Source: Candidatus Uhrbacteria bacterium RIFCSPLOWO2_02_FULL_49_11 (GTDB lineage Bacteria > Patescibacteriota > Patescibacteriia > 2-02-FULL-49-11). From it: 6,527 nucleotides of DNA. Positions 6,001 to 6,527 of this stretch are shown piece by piece. The translations under genes and the position numbers were made by a program. Location: assembly GCA_001791465.1 (NCBI GenBank), contig MGER01000044.1, positions 1 to 6,527 on the forward strand, given 5' to 3'. Numbering within the stretch: position 1 is the first letter of the stretch; each line of letters begins with the position of its first letter. Below the pieces are notes generated by a model, which did not search any database, was not told the DNA's origin, and saw nothing but the letters and a program-made list of their open reading frames with translations.

Positions 6001-6527
6001 CATCCACGAGCGGATTCCTTTGGATTTCAATATAAAAATTGCCGGGCCCCAATACTTGGCTATACTTTTGCGCCGCTTCCCTGGCGCGCGTTTCCCTCCG
6101 CTCTCTTAGGGCGGTGGCGACTTCGCCGAACCAGCATCCGGATAAGACGATAAGCCCGTTGCGGAAGCGCTCGAGCGCCTTCATATCAATGCGCGGTTTG
6201 TAGTAGAAACCGTCAAGCTGCGCAATGGTCGCAAGTTCAAGAAGGTTGCGATACCCTTCATTGGTGGCGGCGAGGATTGTGCAATGATATGCGTGCTCAT
6301 CTATTTTTGGTCGTTTCAGGTGAAGCGCATGAGGGGCGACGTATGCTTCCATACCGAGGATAGGTTTTATGCCCGCACTTCGCGCCTCCTGGTAAAATTC
6401 AATGCAGCCATAGAGCGCGCCATGGTCAGTGAGCGCGAGCGCGCTCATCCCATCCGCTTTCGCGCGCGCCACCAGCTCCGGGATTTTAGGAAGCCCGTCA
6501 AGGAGAGAATAGTGCGAATGGACGTGG
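3071..6527 (-). CDS. dnaE: DNA polymerase III alpha subunit (5' end just outside window)
   Basis: This is the replicative DNA polymerase; 1151 residues are visible, against about 1160 in E. coli. Numbering from the first visible residue, the PHP domain (1-270) keeps all nine expected metal ligands: H1, H3, D10, H35, E60, H81, C131, D205 and H207. The palm carries PPDIDVD with catalytic D395 and D397, and the third aspartate D551 in KIDFLG. Other family blocks are RHASVHAAGVVI (503-514), LFRPGPMES (629-637) and FNKAHAASYA (741-750). A helix-hairpin-helix-type region follows (about 795-875), then a probable clamp-binding QQTLF (902-906) and an OB-fold (about 970-1035). The sequence is open to the right edge, and HVHSHYSLLDG is the normal start of the PHP domain, so only a few N-terminal residues are missing; the GTG at 6472 is an internal valine. 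No frameshift or missing catalytic residue was seen. Confidence 0.98.
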   Translation of the reverse strand, partial: HVHSHYSLLDGLPKIPELVARAKADGMSALALTDHGALYGCIEFYQEARSAGIKPILGMEAYVAPHALHLKRPKIDEHAYHCTILAATNEGYRNLLELATIAQLDGFYYKPRIDMKALERFRNGLIVLSGCWFGEVATALRERRETRAREAAQKYSQVLGPGNFYIEIQRNPLVDAEKRKEQERVNGGLVTLARELDLPLVATADIHYLKPDDRDAHDALVCIGTGTTVTEEKRLDMRGIDLSFTESATMEERFSDLPDTIKNTALIAERCHVTLTLGKWHFPQFPLPPNEHPDSYLAALAEEGLHKRIARVTKEARDRLHYELDIIQKKGYAMYFLVVADFVRFTRERHIISTTRGSAAGSLVAYALGITTLNPLDYELPFERFLNPERPSPPDIDVDLEDSRRDEVIEYVTTKYGASRVARIVTFGTMLARAAVRDVSRALGLPYASGDTIAKLIPLGAQGSAMTIRKAKEMEPELLKLSREDPTVAKVLSLAEKIEGSARHASVHAAGVVIAPTKLTDFTPLQRENDRTIITQYEMGACEAVGLLKIDFLGIRNLSIIGEAIRIISATTNAHIDLDRIPMDDKATYALLAKGETMGLFQLGGSGMTRYLKELMPTTIFDIMAMISLFRPGPMESIPEYIKRKHNPRLVKYLHQTLKPILERSLGILVFQDDVLLIAVKLAGYTWAEADKLRKAMGKKIPREMQMQKAKFLSGCSGHGLDTATAEELWSLIEPFAAYGFNKAHAASYAIVAYQTAYLKAHFPSQFMAAVMTAESDNLDTIAEAVQECRKIGIQVLPPDINESRKHFTYISDHAIRFGLAAIKNLGSDMIQSSIRERERGGAFASLENFLTRLPQETYNKKSLESLIKSGALDRFGERNALLTNLERLLEFVRQRAGSDEQQTLFAASPKERKCFLSPAPPATESQTLSWERELLGLYVTAHPFAKIAESIRDVLPSLIQQIDRAAEGELIKIVGMISAKREVRTKRGELMAFVTLEDESGNVEGIVFPRTYRDVKDLMTLDTLMLVRGRLDTKSQEKKLILESAAAADTATLRSILLTNNNGIPPQSAEPPQDLSMFKKHITITLHGELPAESQSNLRTLFVRNAGDTRVFIAIPHQEKLRTIETDFRIRYDEDMKTSIERICGTGSVQ

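Noticed and set aside
5015..6109. Plus-strand open frame of 364 codons
   Set aside because: It lies entirely antisense to conserved dnaE and is an antisense shadow of a GC-rich gene.
6470..6472. GTG as the dnaE start codon
   Set aside because: The frame continues upstream with HVHSHYSLLDG, the conserved beginning of the PHP domain, so the real start lies beyond the window edge.

Overview
The window appears to come from a compact bacterial genome, most likely a member of the Candidate Phyla Radiation (Patescibacteria, Parcubacteria-like). Three things suggest this: a threonyl-tRNA synthetase with no N-terminal TGS domain, a membrane-anchored protein of a type I recall mainly from these genomes, and intergenic DNA full of short GC-rich palindromes. 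The lineage is inferred from gene content and not proven. The visible stop codons (TAA, TGA, TAA) fit the standard code.

All genes lie on the minus strand, so the window reads right to left. dnaE (DNA polymerase III alpha subunit) fills 3071-6527; only its first few codons lie beyond the right edge. An 86-bp gap holding a long imperfect inverted repeat follows. Next come a 374-residue single-pass membrane protein of unknown function (1860-2984) and, 10 bp later, a 101-residue MazG-like nucleotide pyrophosphohydrolase (1544-1849). These last two are probably cotranscribed. At the left edge is the first half of thrS (1-877), cut off just before the MNCPGH zinc/active-site region.

The most interesting part is the roughly 670-bp region 878-1543 between mazG and thrS. 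It contains no credible gene but is densely structured. It holds a good sigma70-type promoter (1338-1367) and then a leader (about 1141-1331) with the diagnostic parts of a T-box riboswitch. These parts are an 8-bp perfect long-range helix enclosing several hairpins, a Stem III-like hairpin, a T-box bulge UGGAACC flanked by two helices that abut on the 3' side, and an intrinsic terminator. The terminator's 5' arm is the same strand that closes the antiterminator. The leader lies upstream of an aminoacyl-tRNA synthetase gene, the usual T-box target. It would let uncharged tRNA-Thr raise thrS expression. Its Stem I does not look canonical: it folds more naturally as a multi-hairpin junction with a threonine codon (ACC) in a 7-nt apical loop.

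Between the terminator and thrS lie several palindromes and a second possible promoter very close to the thrS start, which could bypass the T-box. Two further GC-rich palindromes sit just downstream of mazG.

Functionally the window combines replication (DnaE, with its PHP metal site apparently intact), nucleotide-pool housekeeping (MazG-like), a cell-surface or envelope protein of unknown role, and translation (ThrRS under probable tRNA-sensing control).
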